A stretch of DNA of 44,185 nucleotides, from the NCBI GenBank assembly GCA_934675625.1, contig CAKURH010000019.1, positions 1 to 44,185 of the forward strand, given 5' to 3'. Under the pieces are notes generated by a model that searched no databases, had not been told where the DNA came from, and was given only the letters and a program-made list of their open reading frames with translations. The position numbers were made by a program, and so were the translations under genes. The stretch comes from an uncultured Kiritimatiellota bacterium. GTDB taxonomy: Bacteria > Verrucomicrobiota > Kiritimatiellia > RFP12 > UBA1067. The first letter of the stretch is position 1. Each line of letters opens with the position of its first letter. Shown here in pieces: positions 7,343-17,300 of the stretch.

Positions 7343-9049
7343 ATGACGGCAGCGATTCTCCTTCTGGCGGCGGTGACGTGGTATCCCGCGACGAATTGGG
7401 TCGACCGGCCCGATCCGGCGGCGAGTCCGCGTGCGCAGAAGGGCGGCACGATCCGCTTTTCGGGCGCACAGAGCCCGAAAAGCTACAACGCCTACATCGA
7501 CAACAACGCCTACACGAAGATGACGTTCGACCTGATGTACGAGAACCTGCTGACGGTCGATTCCGAGACGCTCGACTTCGCGCCGGGCCTCGCGCGGCGG
7601 TGGGCGGTGTCGGACGACGGGCGGGCGTTCACGTTCGTCCTCGACGACCGCGCGCGCTGGTCGGATGGGCGGCCCGTCACGGCGGCGGACGTGAAGGGGA
7701 CCTTCGACGCGGTCTTGGACGCGAAGAGCGAGACGGGCCCGTGGAAGACGATGCTCGGCGTCTTCGAGAGCCCGGAGATCCTCGACGCGCGGACGGTGCG
7801 CTTCCGCAAGAAGGGGGACAGTCCGCGTGACTGGCGCGACCTCCTGCACTGCGGCCTCTTCTGGATTCTGCCGCAGCATGCGTTCGCGGGACGCGACTTC
7901 AACAAGGTCTCGCTCGTCGGCCTGCCCGTGAGCGGCCCCTACCGCCTCGCGCGCGTCAACGAGCCGGTCGAGAGCGAGTTCCGCCGCACGGGCACGTGGT
8001 GGCGGCGCGACTTCCCGTCCGCGCGCGGGCTCTACAACTTCGACCGCATCGTGATGCGCTACTATGCGGACAACGAGAACGCCTTCGAGGCGCTCAAGAA
8101 GCGGGCAATCGATGTCTACCCCGTCTACTCCGCGCGCATCATGAACGCGGAGACGAAGGGCCCGAAGTTCGCGCGCAACTGGATTTTGAAGCGGCGCGTG
8201 AAGAACCGCGCGCCGATCGGCTTTCAGGGCTTCGCGATGAACCTGCGGCGTCCGCCGTTCAACAGCCTGAAGGTGCGCCAGGCGATGGCGAAGCTCGTCG
8301 ACCGCGAGACGATGAACCGCACGATGATGAACGGCGAGTACTTCCTGCAGAAGAGCTACTACGAAGACCTCTACGACGCGGCGAACCCGTGCGCGAACGT
8401 GCAGTGGACGTATGACGTCGCGGGCGCGAGGCGGCTGCTGGCCGAGGCGGGCTATGCGGACGGCTTCGCGTTCACGTTCCTCTCGCGCTCGGCGGGCGAG
8501 GACAAGTTCCTCTCGCTCTTCACGCAGGCGCTCGCCGCGTGTGGCGTGAAGATGGAGATCGTCCGCAAGGACTTCGCCGGGTGGATGCGCGACATGGACG
8601 CCTTCAACTTCGACATGACGTGGGCGGCGTGGGGCGCAAGCGTCTTCCGCAACCCCGAGACGACGTGGCACTCGTCCGAAGGCCGGCGCGCGGGCGGCAA
8701 CAACGTGACGGGGCTCGACCTGCCGGAGGTGGACGCGCTCATCGCGGCCGAGAAGGGGATGATGTCCGCCGCCGAACGTGCGGCGGCCTACCGGCGGATC
8801 GACCGGCTCGTCTCCGACCAGGTGCCGTATGTCCTCCTCTGGAACACGGACGAGCGGCGGCTCCTCTACTGGAACAAGTTCGGGATGCCGACGTCGCTTC
8901 TCGGCCGCTACGGCGACGAGGACGCCATCTTCCCCTACTGGTGGTACGACGAGGATCGCGCGCGCGAACTTGAAGAGGCCGTTTCGGACGGGACGTGCCT
9001 GCCGAACGTGCCGCTGCGGGTGACGTTTGACGGAGCAGATGCGAACTGA
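7343..9049 (+). CDS. ABC-transporter solute-binding protein, family 5 (YejA/oligopeptide type)
   Basis: 568 aa. A short hydrophobic N-terminus (MTAAILLLAAV) without basic residues could be a weak signal peptide. The rest follows the SBP_bac_5 pattern: KGGTIRFSGAQSPKSYNAY near the start, YENLLTVD, LARRWAVSDDGRAFTFVLDD, then WSDGRPVTAADVKGTFDAV. The aromatic WTYDVAGARRLLAEAGY region lies later. Overall it resembles YejA, the microcin C/peptide-binding protein. No permease or ATPase gene is adjacent, so it is an orphan here. It lies 4 nt behind the hydrogenase gene and overlaps the next gene by 11 nt, implying one operon. Substrate unknown; peptides are the family norm. Confidence 0.82.
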   Translation: MTAAILLLAAVTWYPATNWVDRPDPAASPRAQKGGTIRFSGAQSPKSYNAYIDNNAYTKMTFDLMYENLLTVDSETLDFAPGLARRWAVSDDGRAFTFVLDDRARWSDGRPVTAADVKGTFDAVLDAKSETGPWKTMLGVFESPEILDARTVRFRKKGDSPRDWRDLLHCGLFWILPQHAFAGRDFNKVSLVGLPVSGPYRLARVNEPVESEFRRTGTWWRRDFPSARGLYNFDRIVMRYYADNENAFEALKKRAIDVYPVYSARIMNAETKGPKFARNWILKRRVKNRAPIGFQGFAMNLRRPPFNSLKVRQAMAKLVDRETMNRTMMNGEYFLQKSYYEDLYDAANPCANVQWTYDVAGARRLLAEAGYADGFAFTFLSRSAGEDKFLSLFTQALAACGVKMEIVRKDFAGWMRDMDAFNFDMTWAAWGASVFRNPETTWHSSEGRRAGGNNVTGLDLPEVDALIAAEKGMMSAAERAAAYRRIDRLVSDQVPYVLLWNTDERRLLYWNKFGMPTSLLGRYGDEDAIFPYWWYDEDRARELEEAVSDGTCLPNVPLRVTFDGADAN

Positions 9050-9590
9050 AGACGAGAAGGCCCTGTGGCGCGGCGAGATGCGGCGACGGCGCAAGGGCGT
9101 GCCGCCGGAGGCTCGTGCGCGCGCTTCGCGAGACGTCTGCGCGCAGCTGGCCGCGCGGACGTTGGGCGGCGTTGTGGCCGTTTACTTGGCCGGGCCGGAC
9201 GAAATTGACCTCTCGGCATTCGTCGAAGCGGCGTTGGGACGGGGCGTCCGCCTGCTGGCGCCGCGTTGGACGGGCGAGACATATGCACTTGCCGAACTGC
9301 GGGGTCTGTCCCCAGACTGTCTGCGCGCGGGGCCGCATGGCATTCTCGAACCGGTCGACGCCTCGCCGGATGTCGCGCGGCCGACGGCGTGGCTCGTGCC
9401 GGGGCTCGCGTTCACGCGCGACGGGCGTCGCCTCGGCTACGGCGGCGGATGGTATGACCGGCTGCTTGCGTCCGCCGACGCGCAGACGCCGAAACTCGGC
9501 ATCGCCTATTCGTTTCAGGTCGTCGACGACTTGCCGTCCGAGCCGCATGACATCCGCCTGACGGGCCTCGTGTGCGCCGCTTTCGCGTGA
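9039..9590 (+). CDS. fau: 5-formyltetrahydrofolate cyclo-ligase
   Basis: 183 aa from the ATG at 9039, with GGAG close upstream; a TTG at 9027 is an alternative. The family converts 5-formyl-THF to 5,10-methenyl-THF using ATP. Visible marks are the basic N-terminal helix (WRGEMRRRRKG), LVPGLAFTRDGRRLGYGGGW and the GYGGGWYDR nucleotide/folate loop at 133-141. Length is typical. The start overlaps the 3' end of the solute-binding protein gene, so translation is probably coupled. Pairing with a hydrogenase operon has no obvious metabolic logic beyond one-carbon metabolism in an anaerobe. Confidence 0.9.
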   Translation: MRTEDEKALWRGEMRRRRKGVPPEARARASRDVCAQLAARTLGGVVAVYLAGPDEIDLSAFVEAALGRGVRLLAPRWTGETYALAELRGLSPDCLRAGPHGILEPVDASPDVARPTAWLVPGLAFTRDGRRLGYGGGWYDRLLASADAQTPKLGIAYSFQVVDDLPSEPHDIRLTGLVCAAFA

Positions 9591-9614
9591 CACCTTGCGG
9601 GGCGCGGCCAAATT

Positions 9615-9623
9615 CGGTATAAT
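9615..9623 (+). promoter_or_regulatory. Promoter -10 of the citrate synthase/purD operon
   Basis: CGGTATAAT, followed at once by GCGCGCC, the discriminator type seen throughout the window. The -10 ends 34 nt before the ATG. Confidence 0.6.
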
Positions 9624-9657
9624 GCGCGCCGTTTTTCAAAAAAGGAGAGGTGTCCGA

Positions 9658-11010
9658 ATGGACGAGAAGAAGTGGCTGCACAGGCAGGCGGAGAAGGTTC
9701 GGAAGGTCGACTACATCGACCCGGCGCTGTATCACAAGTACGGCGTGAAGCGCGGCTTGCGCAATGACAACGGCTCGGGCGTGCTCGTCGGGTTGACGAC
9801 GATCGGCAACGTGCACGGCTACGTCATGGACGAGGGCGAACGGCAGGCGATTCCCGGCGAGCTCTACTACCGCGGCATCAACGTGAAGGACATCGTGCGC
9901 GCCGACAAGCGCGAGCACCGCTTCGGCTACGAGGAGACGGCGTATCTGCTGCTCTTCGGCGAGCTGCCGACGGCGCGCGAGCTCGTGGACTGGAAGAACC
10001 GGATCGGCGCGTACCGCAAGCTCTCCGACGGCTTCAAGGACAACGCGATCATGAAGCATCCCTCGAAGGACCTCATGAACGCCCTTGCGCGCGCGATCCT
10101 CTTCGCGTATGCGTTCGACTCCGAGGGCGACCCGGACGACATCTCGCTGGAGCGGTGCCTGGGCCAGTCCATCGGCCTCATCGGCGCGATCCCGACGATT
10201 GCCGCCTACGCCTACCAGGCGAAGAACCACTACCACAACGGCGGGCTGCTGATGATCCGCAACCCCGACCCGACGAAGTCGACGGCGGAGAACATCCTCA
10301 TGCTGACGCGCGTGGACGGCAAGTACACGAAGCTGGAGGCGGAGATCCTCGACCTCGCGCTCATCCTGCACGCCGAGCACGGCGGCGGCAACAACTCGGC
10401 CTTCACGACGCACGTCGTCACGTCGTCGCATTCCGACATCTACTCGTCGGTCGCGGCGTCGATCCTCTCGCTGAAGGGCGCGCGCCACGGCGGCGCGAAC
10501 CTGCGCGTCATGCGCCAGATGGAGGAGATCGTCGCGCACGTGAAGGACTGGTCGAAGCCCGACGAGGTCGTCCACTACCTGGAGCGCATCGCCGACAGGA
10601 AGGCGGGCGACGGCACGGGGCTCATCTACGGCCTCGGCCACGCCGTCTACACGATTTCCGACCCGCGCGCGCAGATGCTGAAGGAGAAGGCGCGCGTGCT
10701 GGCGCGCGAGAAGGGCCGCGAGGACGAGATGCACCTCTTCGAGATGATCGAGGAGTTCGGGCCGGCCGTCATCAAGAGCCGGCATCCGCACGCGGAGGAC
10801 GTCTGCGCGAACGTCGACCTCTACTCGGGCTTCGTCTACGACATGCTCGGCCTGCCGAAAGACCTCTACACGCCGCTCTTCGCCGTTGCGCGCTGCGTCT
10901 CGTGGTGCGCGCACCGCATGGAGGAGCTCGTGAACGCGGGGCCGATCATCCGCCCGGCGTACAAGCCGATCTACCATCCAAGGGCCTACGTGCGGTTGGC
11001 GGATCGGTAG
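9658..11010 (+). CDS. gltA: Citrate synthase
   Basis: 450 aa from the ATG at 9658, which has an AAAGGAG Shine-Dalgarno sequence about 10 nt upstream. The enzyme condenses acetyl-CoA and oxaloacetate. Active-site elements are visible: His241 in LHAEHGGGNNS, ARHGGAN (His277), and the GLGHAVYTISDPRA loop with His328 and Asp335. In an anaerobe it probably feeds 2-oxoglutarate and glutamate synthesis rather than a full cycle. The gap to purD is 29 nt with no promoter, so the two are likely cotranscribed. 2-Methylcitrate synthase activity cannot be excluded, but no prp genes are nearby. Confidence 0.92.
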   Translation: MDEKKWLHRQAEKVRKVDYIDPALYHKYGVKRGLRNDNGSGVLVGLTTIGNVHGYVMDEGERQAIPGELYYRGINVKDIVRADKREHRFGYEETAYLLLFGELPTARELVDWKNRIGAYRKLSDGFKDNAIMKHPSKDLMNALARAILFAYAFDSEGDPDDISLERCLGQSIGLIGAIPTIAAYAYQAKNHYHNGGLLMIRNPDPTKSTAENILMLTRVDGKYTKLEAEILDLALILHAEHGGGNNSAFTTHVVTSSHSDIYSSVAASILSLKGARHGGANLRVMRQMEEIVAHVKDWSKPDEVVHYLERIADRKAGDGTGLIYGLGHAVYTISDPRAQMLKEKARVLAREKGREDEMHLFEMIEEFGPAVIKSRHPHAEDVCANVDLYSGFVYDMLGLPKDLYTPLFAVARCVSWCAHRMEELVNAGPIIRPAYKPIYHPRAYVRLADR

Positions 11011-11039
11011 TCATCAGACGCGAAAGGAGATTTGGAAAA

Positions 11040-12353
11040 ATGAAGATTCTGGTTGTCGGTTCGGGCGGACGCGAGCACGCGATTGCATGGCGGCTTGCGC
11101 AGGATGCGGAAAAGCACGAGATCTACTGCGCCCCCGGAAACGCGGGCACGGCGGATGTCGCGACGAACGTGCCGCTGAAGGCGGACGACGTCGCGGGCCT
11201 TGTCGCGTGGGCGAAGTCCGAGAAGCCTGACCTCGTCGTGGTCGGCCCGGAGGCGCCGCTCGTCATTGGCCTCGTCGATGCGCTCGAAGCGGAAGGCGTC
11301 GCGTGCTTCGGCCCTGTCGCGGCCGGTGCGCGACTGGAGGGCTCGAAGCGGTTTGCGAAGGAGGTGATGGACGCGGCGGGCGTGCCGACCGGCAAGGCCG
11401 AGACGTTCACCGACGCCGCGCAGGCGAAGGCCGCGCTCCCCGCGTTCGGGCTGCCCGTCGTCATCAAGGCGGATGGCCTCGCGGCCGGCAAGGGCGTGAT
11501 CGTCGCCGAGACGCGCGAACAGGCCGAGGCGGCGATTGACGACATGCTCATCGCCAACAAGTTCGGCGCGGCGGGGGCGGAAGTCCTGATCGAGGAGTTT
11601 TTGCACGGCGAGGAATGTTCCATTCTCGCGATGGTCGACGGCGAACATGCCGTTCTCCTGCCGTCGAGCCAGGATCACAAGCGCGTCTTCGACGGCGACA
11701 AGGGCCCGAACACGGGCGGCATGGGCGCCTACTCGCCCGCGCCGGTCGTCACGGCGGACAAGCTGCCGCTCATCAAGGAGAAGATCATCCTGCCTGTCGT
11801 CCGCGAGCTGAAGAAGCGCGGCATCACCTATCGCGGCATCCTCTATGCGGGCCTCATGGTGAACAACGCGCAGTCGTTCCCGCACGGCCCGGCCGCGAAG
11901 TCGGGCAGCGACGTGAATGTCGTCGAGTTCAACGCGCGCTTCGGCGACCCGGAGACGGAAGCCGTCCTGCCGCGCCTTGGCGGCTCGTTCGCGACGGCGC
12001 TCCTGCATGCGGCGACTGGTTGCCTCCGCGACGAGGACATCGTCGTGAAGGACGACTGCGCCGCGACCGTCATCCTCGCCTCGGGCGGCTATCCGGGGGG
12101 ATATGAGAAGGGAAAGCCGATTGATGGACTCGGAAAGAACGGCGCCGGCAAGAGCCTTGTCTTCCACTGCGGCACGAAGGTTGAAGACGGAAAGGTCGTC
12201 ACGTCCGGCGGGCGCGTCCTGTCCGTGACGGGCCTGGGCGCGACGCTGCGCGAGGCTGTGGACAACGCCTACGCGCGCGTTTCGGATATCTCCTTCGACG
12301 GACTGTTCTGCCGCAAGGACATCGCGCATCGCGCGTTCGCGCGGGCCACTTGA
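11040..12353 (+). CDS. purD: Phosphoribosylamine-glycine ligase
   Basis: 437 aa, the usual length. GAR synthetase joins phosphoribosylamine and glycine with ATP in purine biosynthesis. The N-terminus MKILVVGSGGREHAIAWRL is diagnostic. The ATP-grasp core follows: PVVIKADGLAAGKGVIVAET, then DHKRVFDGDKGPNTGGMGAY and VEFNARFGDPETEAVLPRL with Mg-binding residues. The start at 11040 has AAAGGAG about 8 nt upstream. It is the second gene after citrate synthase and stands alone from other pur genes. Confidence 0.96.
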   Translation: MKILVVGSGGREHAIAWRLAQDAEKHEIYCAPGNAGTADVATNVPLKADDVAGLVAWAKSEKPDLVVVGPEAPLVIGLVDALEAEGVACFGPVAAGARLEGSKRFAKEVMDAAGVPTGKAETFTDAAQAKAALPAFGLPVVIKADGLAAGKGVIVAETREQAEAAIDDMLIANKFGAAGAEVLIEEFLHGEECSILAMVDGEHAVLLPSSQDHKRVFDGDKGPNTGGMGAYSPAPVVTADKLPLIKEKIILPVVRELKKRGITYRGILYAGLMVNNAQSFPHGPAAKSGSDVNVVEFNARFGDPETEAVLPRLGGSFATALLHAATGCLRDEDIVVKDDCAATVILASGGYPGGYEKGKPIDGLGKNGAGKSLVFHCGTKVEDGKVVTSGGRVLSVTGLGATLREAVDNAYARVSDISFDGLFCRKDIAHRAFARAT

Positions 12354-12371
12354 TTTCAGACGGGCGAAAAG

Positions 12372-12379
12372 TGTATAAT
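12372..12379 (+). promoter_or_regulatory. Promoter -10 of rpsT
   Basis: TGTATAAT followed by ACGCGCG. The 5' leader to the ATG at 12416 is about 30 nt and contains an AAAAAGGA Shine-Dalgarno stretch. Confidence 0.6.
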
Positions 12380-12415
12380 ACGCGCGAACATTCCCTCAAA
12401 AAGGACTAAAGAAAA

Positions 12416-12697
12416 ATGGCTAATGTCAAGGGCGGCCGCGCCGCCAGGAAACGTGACCGTCAGAACGAAAAGGCTCGCAAGCGCAATTCGGTGTGCAAGG
12501 CGAAGCTTCACGATGCGCACAAGAAGCTCTTCAAGCTTGCGGATGCGGGCTCGAAGGAAGACGCCGAGAAGAAGCTCCGGGAATTTGTCTCCGGCCTCGA
12601 CAAGGCCGTGAAGCGCGGCATCATCACGAAGAACACGGCTGACCGCAAGAAATCGCGCGCGCAGCTCAAGATCAACAAGATCGCCGCCGCGAAGTAA
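12416..12697 (+). CDS. rpsT: 30S ribosomal protein S20
   Basis: 93 aa, highly basic. The N-terminus MANVKGGRAARKRDRQNEKA and the C-terminal GIITKNTADRKKSRAQLKIN segment match S20, which binds 16S rRNA early in 30S assembly. It has its own promoter and is followed by a hairpin before pgk, so it is probably monocistronic or partly read through. Confidence 0.95.
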   Translation: MANVKGGRAARKRDRQNEKARKRNSVCKAKLHDAHKKLFKLADAGSKEDAEKKLREFVSGLDKAVKRGIITKNTADRKKSRAQLKINKIAAAK

Positions 12698-12730
12698 GAA
12701 CTCTAGGGAAACACGGGAATGTGATTGTCT

Positions 12731-12763
12731 CGGGCATCGGAATGTAAGGCATTCGGGTGCCCG
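12731..12763 (+). terminator. Hairpin between rpsT and pgk, possible attenuated terminator
   Basis: CGGGCA...TGCCCG outer arms and GAATG...CATTC inner arms, separated by a 3-base internal mismatch, form a stem-loop. No T-run follows, so termination would be weak or factor-dependent. Confidence 0.4.
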
Positions 12764-12836
12764 ATTCGCTTTCAGGCAAACGATTCACGACTCATAAAAC
12801 TGGAAATCCAGAAAGAAACAGAAAGGAAAACAGAAA

Positions 12837-14153
12837 ATGGACAAGATGACTCTCCGCGACGTCGAGCTCAAGGGCAAGCGCGTCGTCATGCGTGTTGACT
12901 TCAACGTGCCGATGGCCAAGGACGGCAGCGGCAAGATTACGGACGACACCCGCATCGTCGCGGCGCTTCCGTCGATCAAGTACGTGCTTGAGCAGGGCGG
13001 CAGCCTCGTGCTCATGTCGCACCTCGGCCGCCCGAAGGGCGTGAAGCTCGGCGCGGCGCCGAATCCCGACAACGCGGCGTTCACGCTGAAGCCCGTCGCC
13101 GAGGCTCTTTCCGCGAAGCTCGGTATCCCGGTCAAGTTCGTCCCCGACTGCCTGGCGGCCGACGAGGTCGTCAAGGCCCTCCAGCCCGGCGAAGTCGCGC
13201 TCCTTGAGAACACGCGCTTCTACAAGGCCGAGGACGGGAAGGTGAAGAAGGACGACGAGAAGAAGGGCATCCACCTCACGGACGAGGAGTTCGCGGCGAA
13301 GAAGGCCGAACTCAAGGCCGCCCGCATCGAGATGGCGAAGAAGCTCGCCTCCTACGGCGACATCTACTGCAACGACGCCTTCGGCACGGCGCACCGCGCC
13401 CACGCCTCGACGGCCGTCATTGCGGACTACATTCAGCCGGCGGTCTCGGGCTTCCTCCTCGAAAAGGAGATCCAGTTCCTCGGCGACGCGGTCGAGAACC
13501 CGGTGCGTCCGTTCGTCGCGATCCTTGGCGGCGCGAAGGTCTCGGACAAGCTTGCGGTCGTGAAGGCGCTCCTCAACAAGGTCGACACCCTCATCATCGG
13601 CGGCGGCATGGCCTACACCTTCAAGAAGGCGCAGGGCTTCAAGATCGGCAACTCGCTCTGCGAAGACGAGCAGGTCGCCTACTGCAAGGAGATGCTGGAG
13701 GCCGCAGCGGCGAAGGGCATCAAGATCCTGCTCCCGGTCGACAGCGTGATCGCGAACAAGTTCCCGGAGACGAAGGACGCCTCCGACATCGAGATCCAGA
13801 CGGTCGAAGGCGACATCCCGGACGGCTGGATGGGCCTCGACATCGGGCCGAAGTCGGTCGAGCTTTTCGCCGAGGCGGTGAAGGGCGCGAAGACGGTGGT
13901 CTGGAACGGCCCGATGGGCTGCTTCGAGTTCGCGCCGCTCGCGAAGGGCACCTACGGCGTCTGCGACGCGGTCGCGACGGTCAAGGCCAACGGCGGCGTC
14001 TCGATCATCGGCGGCGGCGATTCCGTCTCGGCGGTGAAGAAGAGCGGCAAGGCGGCGGAGATGAGCCACGTCTCGACGGGCGGCGGCGCGTCCCTCGAAT
14101 TCCTCGAGGGGAAGGTGCTTCCCGGCGTTGCGGCGCTGACGGCGAAGAAGTAA
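12837..14153 (+). CDS. pgk: Phosphoglycerate kinase
   Basis: 438 aa, somewhat longer than the 390-400 aa norm because of a Lys/Glu-rich insertion around residues 127-165. The enzyme makes ATP and 3-phosphoglycerate from 1,3-bisphosphoglycerate in glycolysis. Diagnostic segments: VVMRVDFNVPMAKDG, LMSHLGRPKG, LLENTRFYKAE, the nucleotide region IIGGGMAYTFKKAQGF, and the C-terminal SIIGGGDSVSAVKKSG loop. The start has GAAAGGA about 10 nt upstream. A weak -10 (CATAAAACT) may lie about 40 nt upstream. It is followed by a hairpin terminator. Confidence 0.96.
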   Translation: MDKMTLRDVELKGKRVVMRVDFNVPMAKDGSGKITDDTRIVAALPSIKYVLEQGGSLVLMSHLGRPKGVKLGAAPNPDNAAFTLKPVAEALSAKLGIPVKFVPDCLAADEVVKALQPGEVALLENTRFYKAEDGKVKKDDEKKGIHLTDEEFAAKKAELKAARIEMAKKLASYGDIYCNDAFGTAHRAHASTAVIADYIQPAVSGFLLEKEIQFLGDAVENPVRPFVAILGGAKVSDKLAVVKALLNKVDTLIIGGGMAYTFKKAQGFKIGNSLCEDEQVAYCKEMLEAAAAKGIKILLPVDSVIANKFPETKDASDIEIQTVEGDIPDGWMGLDIGPKSVELFAEAVKGAKTVVWNGPMGCFEFAPLAKGTYGVCDAVATVKANGGVSIIGGGDSVSAVKKSGKAAEMSHVSTGGGASLEFLEGKVLPGVAALTAKK

Positions 14154-14162
14154 GTCGCCGTT

Positions 14163-14236
14163 GCGCGGCGGCTTCGTGCCGCGCGGCAAAACGCACGCAG
14201 GCGCGTTCGGGATCTCCCCGGACGCGCCCGCGTTTT
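14163..14236 (+). terminator. Two hairpins after pgk, second one a likely terminator
   Basis: The first stem (GCGCGGC/GCCGCGC, 14163-14184) is followed by a second of about 12 bp (GGCGCGTT/GGACGCGCC arms, 14200-14228) with one wobble pair. A short T-run (CGCGTTTTAC) follows. This separates pgk from the RHS accessory region. Confidence 0.65.
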
Positions 14237-14270
14237 ACACGTGGCTAACTAATCATATGCAACCGCCCAC

Positions 14271-14300
14271 TTGACAGAGTTCGGCTTCTTTTGGTAAACT
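14271..14300 (+). promoter_or_regulatory. Strong sigma70-like promoter of the RHS gene
   Basis: A perfect TTGACA (14271-14276), an 18-nt spacer, and TAAACT preceded by TGG (extended -10). This is one of the few promoters here with a consensus -35, so the RHS locus may be strongly expressed. Confidence 0.7.
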
Positions 14301-14384
14301 GACGGCAGTTGGTCGGGGTGCATCCCTCGCCGGGTGCTTTCCGAATCGTGTCATTCGCCTGTTCATGTATCAAGGAGTCCGTCC

Positions 14385-17300
14385 ATGAAAGAACTGTGTG
14401 CCCGTTTCAAAAGCACTCGCGCGAAAGCCGCCCTCGCCGCGCTCGCGCTCCTCCTCCCGGCCCTCTCCGCGCGCGCCGACGCGCCCGACTTCCGCTTCCG
14501 CCCGCTCCTCGCGGGCAAGGCCTCGCTCACCGAGCCGGGCTTCGTCGTCCGGCGCGAGCTCGGCGTCGCGGCTCTCGCGCCGGAGCTGCGCATCCCAATC
14601 GAGCTCGTCTACGAGTATCCGGCGCGTTCGGCTTCGGCTGGCGGTCGCCGCAGCTGGAGTCGTCCGTGAAGTGGGAGCGTGACGGCCTCCTCTGGACGAC
14701 GCCCTGGGGCGAAAAGATGAAGTTCTTCCCGAAGAGGGAGAAGACGCCGAAGGACGCGATCAGGCTCGACCCCATCGAGGACGCGAAGAGGGGGCGCGGC
14801 CTCTTCGCGCCCTATTCGGACTGGGAGTCCGACACGGAGTCGCCGGACTGGGCGAAGTGCCGCCGCTTCTCGATCCTCGGCAAGGGTGGCCTGAAGGGCT
14901 GGCGCTTCGACTACGGGGACGGCCGCCTCGCGTCCGTCGAGACGCCCTATGGCGCGTCCGCCACGTTCGACTACGGCCCGTCGGGCGAGCTCCTCGCCGT
15001 CTCGTCGCGGGGCGTCCGCTTCGCCGAGCTGACCCACGAGAGCGGCCTCGTTGCGTCCCTGCGGCTGAACGGCGTCCCCGTCGCGCTCGCCTACGGCGCG
15101 GCGGACGTCACGCTCCTCCCGAAGACCGCCGACGGGCAGCCCACGCGCAAGACGGTCAAGGCCCTCGCGTCCGTCCGCGTCGCTTCGCTCGACCCGGAGG
15201 CCTTCGCCTACGCGGGCGGCTACCTCGCCTCGGCGGCGCGCGGCGCGTTCACGGAGAGGTTCGACGTCCAGGCCGAGACGCCCGCCGACCGAAAGCGGAA
15301 CATCCTGAGCAGGGACAGGAAGAGCGGCGTCGCGCACACGGGCAGGGTCGCCGGACGCCTCCTCGCGGACGGCGACTTCCGCTACGCCTACCCCTCGGCG
15401 ACGGAAGTCCGCCTCGCGGACGCGCTCGGCAACGCGGCCACGCACGACTACGACGCGAAGACCGGCGTCCACGCCGTCACCGGCTTCGACGGGCGGACGA
15501 CGAAGACCTACTACTTCATGCGCCCCGACGTCGCCTACCTCGGCAAGGTGCGCACGGTCCTGGACGGCCACGACCGCACGCTCGTCTCGTTCCGCTACGA
15601 CAGGAAGACGGGGAAGCCCGTCCGGGTCACCGACCGCCTCGGCAACCACCGCCTCCTCGACTACGACGCGGACGGCAACTGCACGCGGCTCTCCCGCCGC
15701 GCGGGCGGCATCCTCGCCTCCGCCGAGCCCGTGCGGTCGTTCGCCTACGACCGGGCCGGACGCCTCGCCGCCGTCTCGGAGCTGGACGCGGACGGGAGGG
15801 CCGTGCGCACGACGTCCCTCGCCTACGACCGGGCGGGCCGCCCCGCCCGCGTCTCGGACGGCTGCCGGACGCTCAGCGTGTCCTGCGCGCCCTCCGGCTT
15901 CCCGTCCTCGCTCAGGGACGACTTCGCATCCGTATCCTTCTCCTACGACCGCTACAACCGCCTCGTCGCCACGACCGACCCCTGCGGCATCGTGACGCGC
16001 CGGACGTACGCCGACCACGGCGGGCTCGCGACCGTCGAGCGGCTGGACGGGCGAGACGTCCTCTCGTCGGCCGCCGTCGCCTACGACGGGTGCGGCCGCC
16101 CCGTGTCCGTCACCGACCAAGACGGGCGCGTGACGGCCTGCGACCGCGACGCGCTCGGCCGCATCGTGAAGGAGCGCGACGCGGACGGCGCGGAGGTCGC
16201 CTACGGCTACGACGCGCTCGGCCGCCTCGAGAGGGTCGTGGACGAGAACGGGCACGAGATCGCGTTCGGCTGGGACAGGTTCGGACTCTCCTCGCGGCTC
16301 ACGGCGGCGGGCCAGCTCACGTCCGCGAAACGCGGCGCGGACGGCCTCGTCGCCGAGGTCACGGCTTCCGTCACGGGCCGGGTCGACCGCACCGTCCGCC
16401 GCGAGCATGACGCGCACGGCCGCGTGACGCGCGTCGCCTACGCGAAGGGAGAGGTCGAGACCTTCGCCTACGACCGCTGGGGACGCCTTTCGGCGCGCAC
16501 GCGCGGCAGCCTGAAGGAGACGTACCGCTACGACCACTTCGGGCGGCTCGTCGAGAAGGACGAGAACGGCACCGTGTTCTCCTACGCCTACGACGCCTGG
16601 GGGCGGCGCACGTCGCGCACGATCCGCTTCGCGGACGGCGGGGAGGCGCTGGAGGAGCGGCGCGCGTACGACAAATACGGGCGCCTCGTCGAGATCGCCG
16701 CGTTCGGGACGTCGGTGAAGTGGCGGTACGACGACAGGGGGCGCGTCGCGCGGCAGACGGTGGACGGGTGCCCCATCGAGTTCGCGTACACGAGGGACGG
16801 ACGGCTCGCGGGCAAGTGGCTCGGCGGTCGCGAGAGCCCTGACGCGTCGGTCGAGTACGAGTATTCGCGGGACGGGAGGATTATCGCGCGCACGGCGAAC
16901 GGCATCCGCCAGACGTTCGAGTACGACGCGCGCGGCCAGCTCCTCGCGGTGAGGGAGAACGGCGCCGACGTCGAGCGCTACGCCTACGACCGGGCGGGGA
17001 ACATGGTGCGGAAGACCGTGCGCGGCAGGACGACGGCCTATGCGTTCGACGGCGCGAACCAGCTCGTCAGCTCGACGACGGACGGCGTGACGACGCGCTA
17101 CGCCTACGACGCGGCGGGGCGGCTCGTGAAGGAGGGGGACAGGACCTACCGCTACGGCTACCTCGACAAGATTCTCTCGGTCACGGACGGGAAGCGGTCG
17201 TGCGCCTACGCCTACCACGTCGACGGGCAGCTCGCGCGCGCGGACTACGGCGACGGGCGGTCGGAGGGCTTCGCGTGGGACGGCCTCGCGCTCGTGCGGC

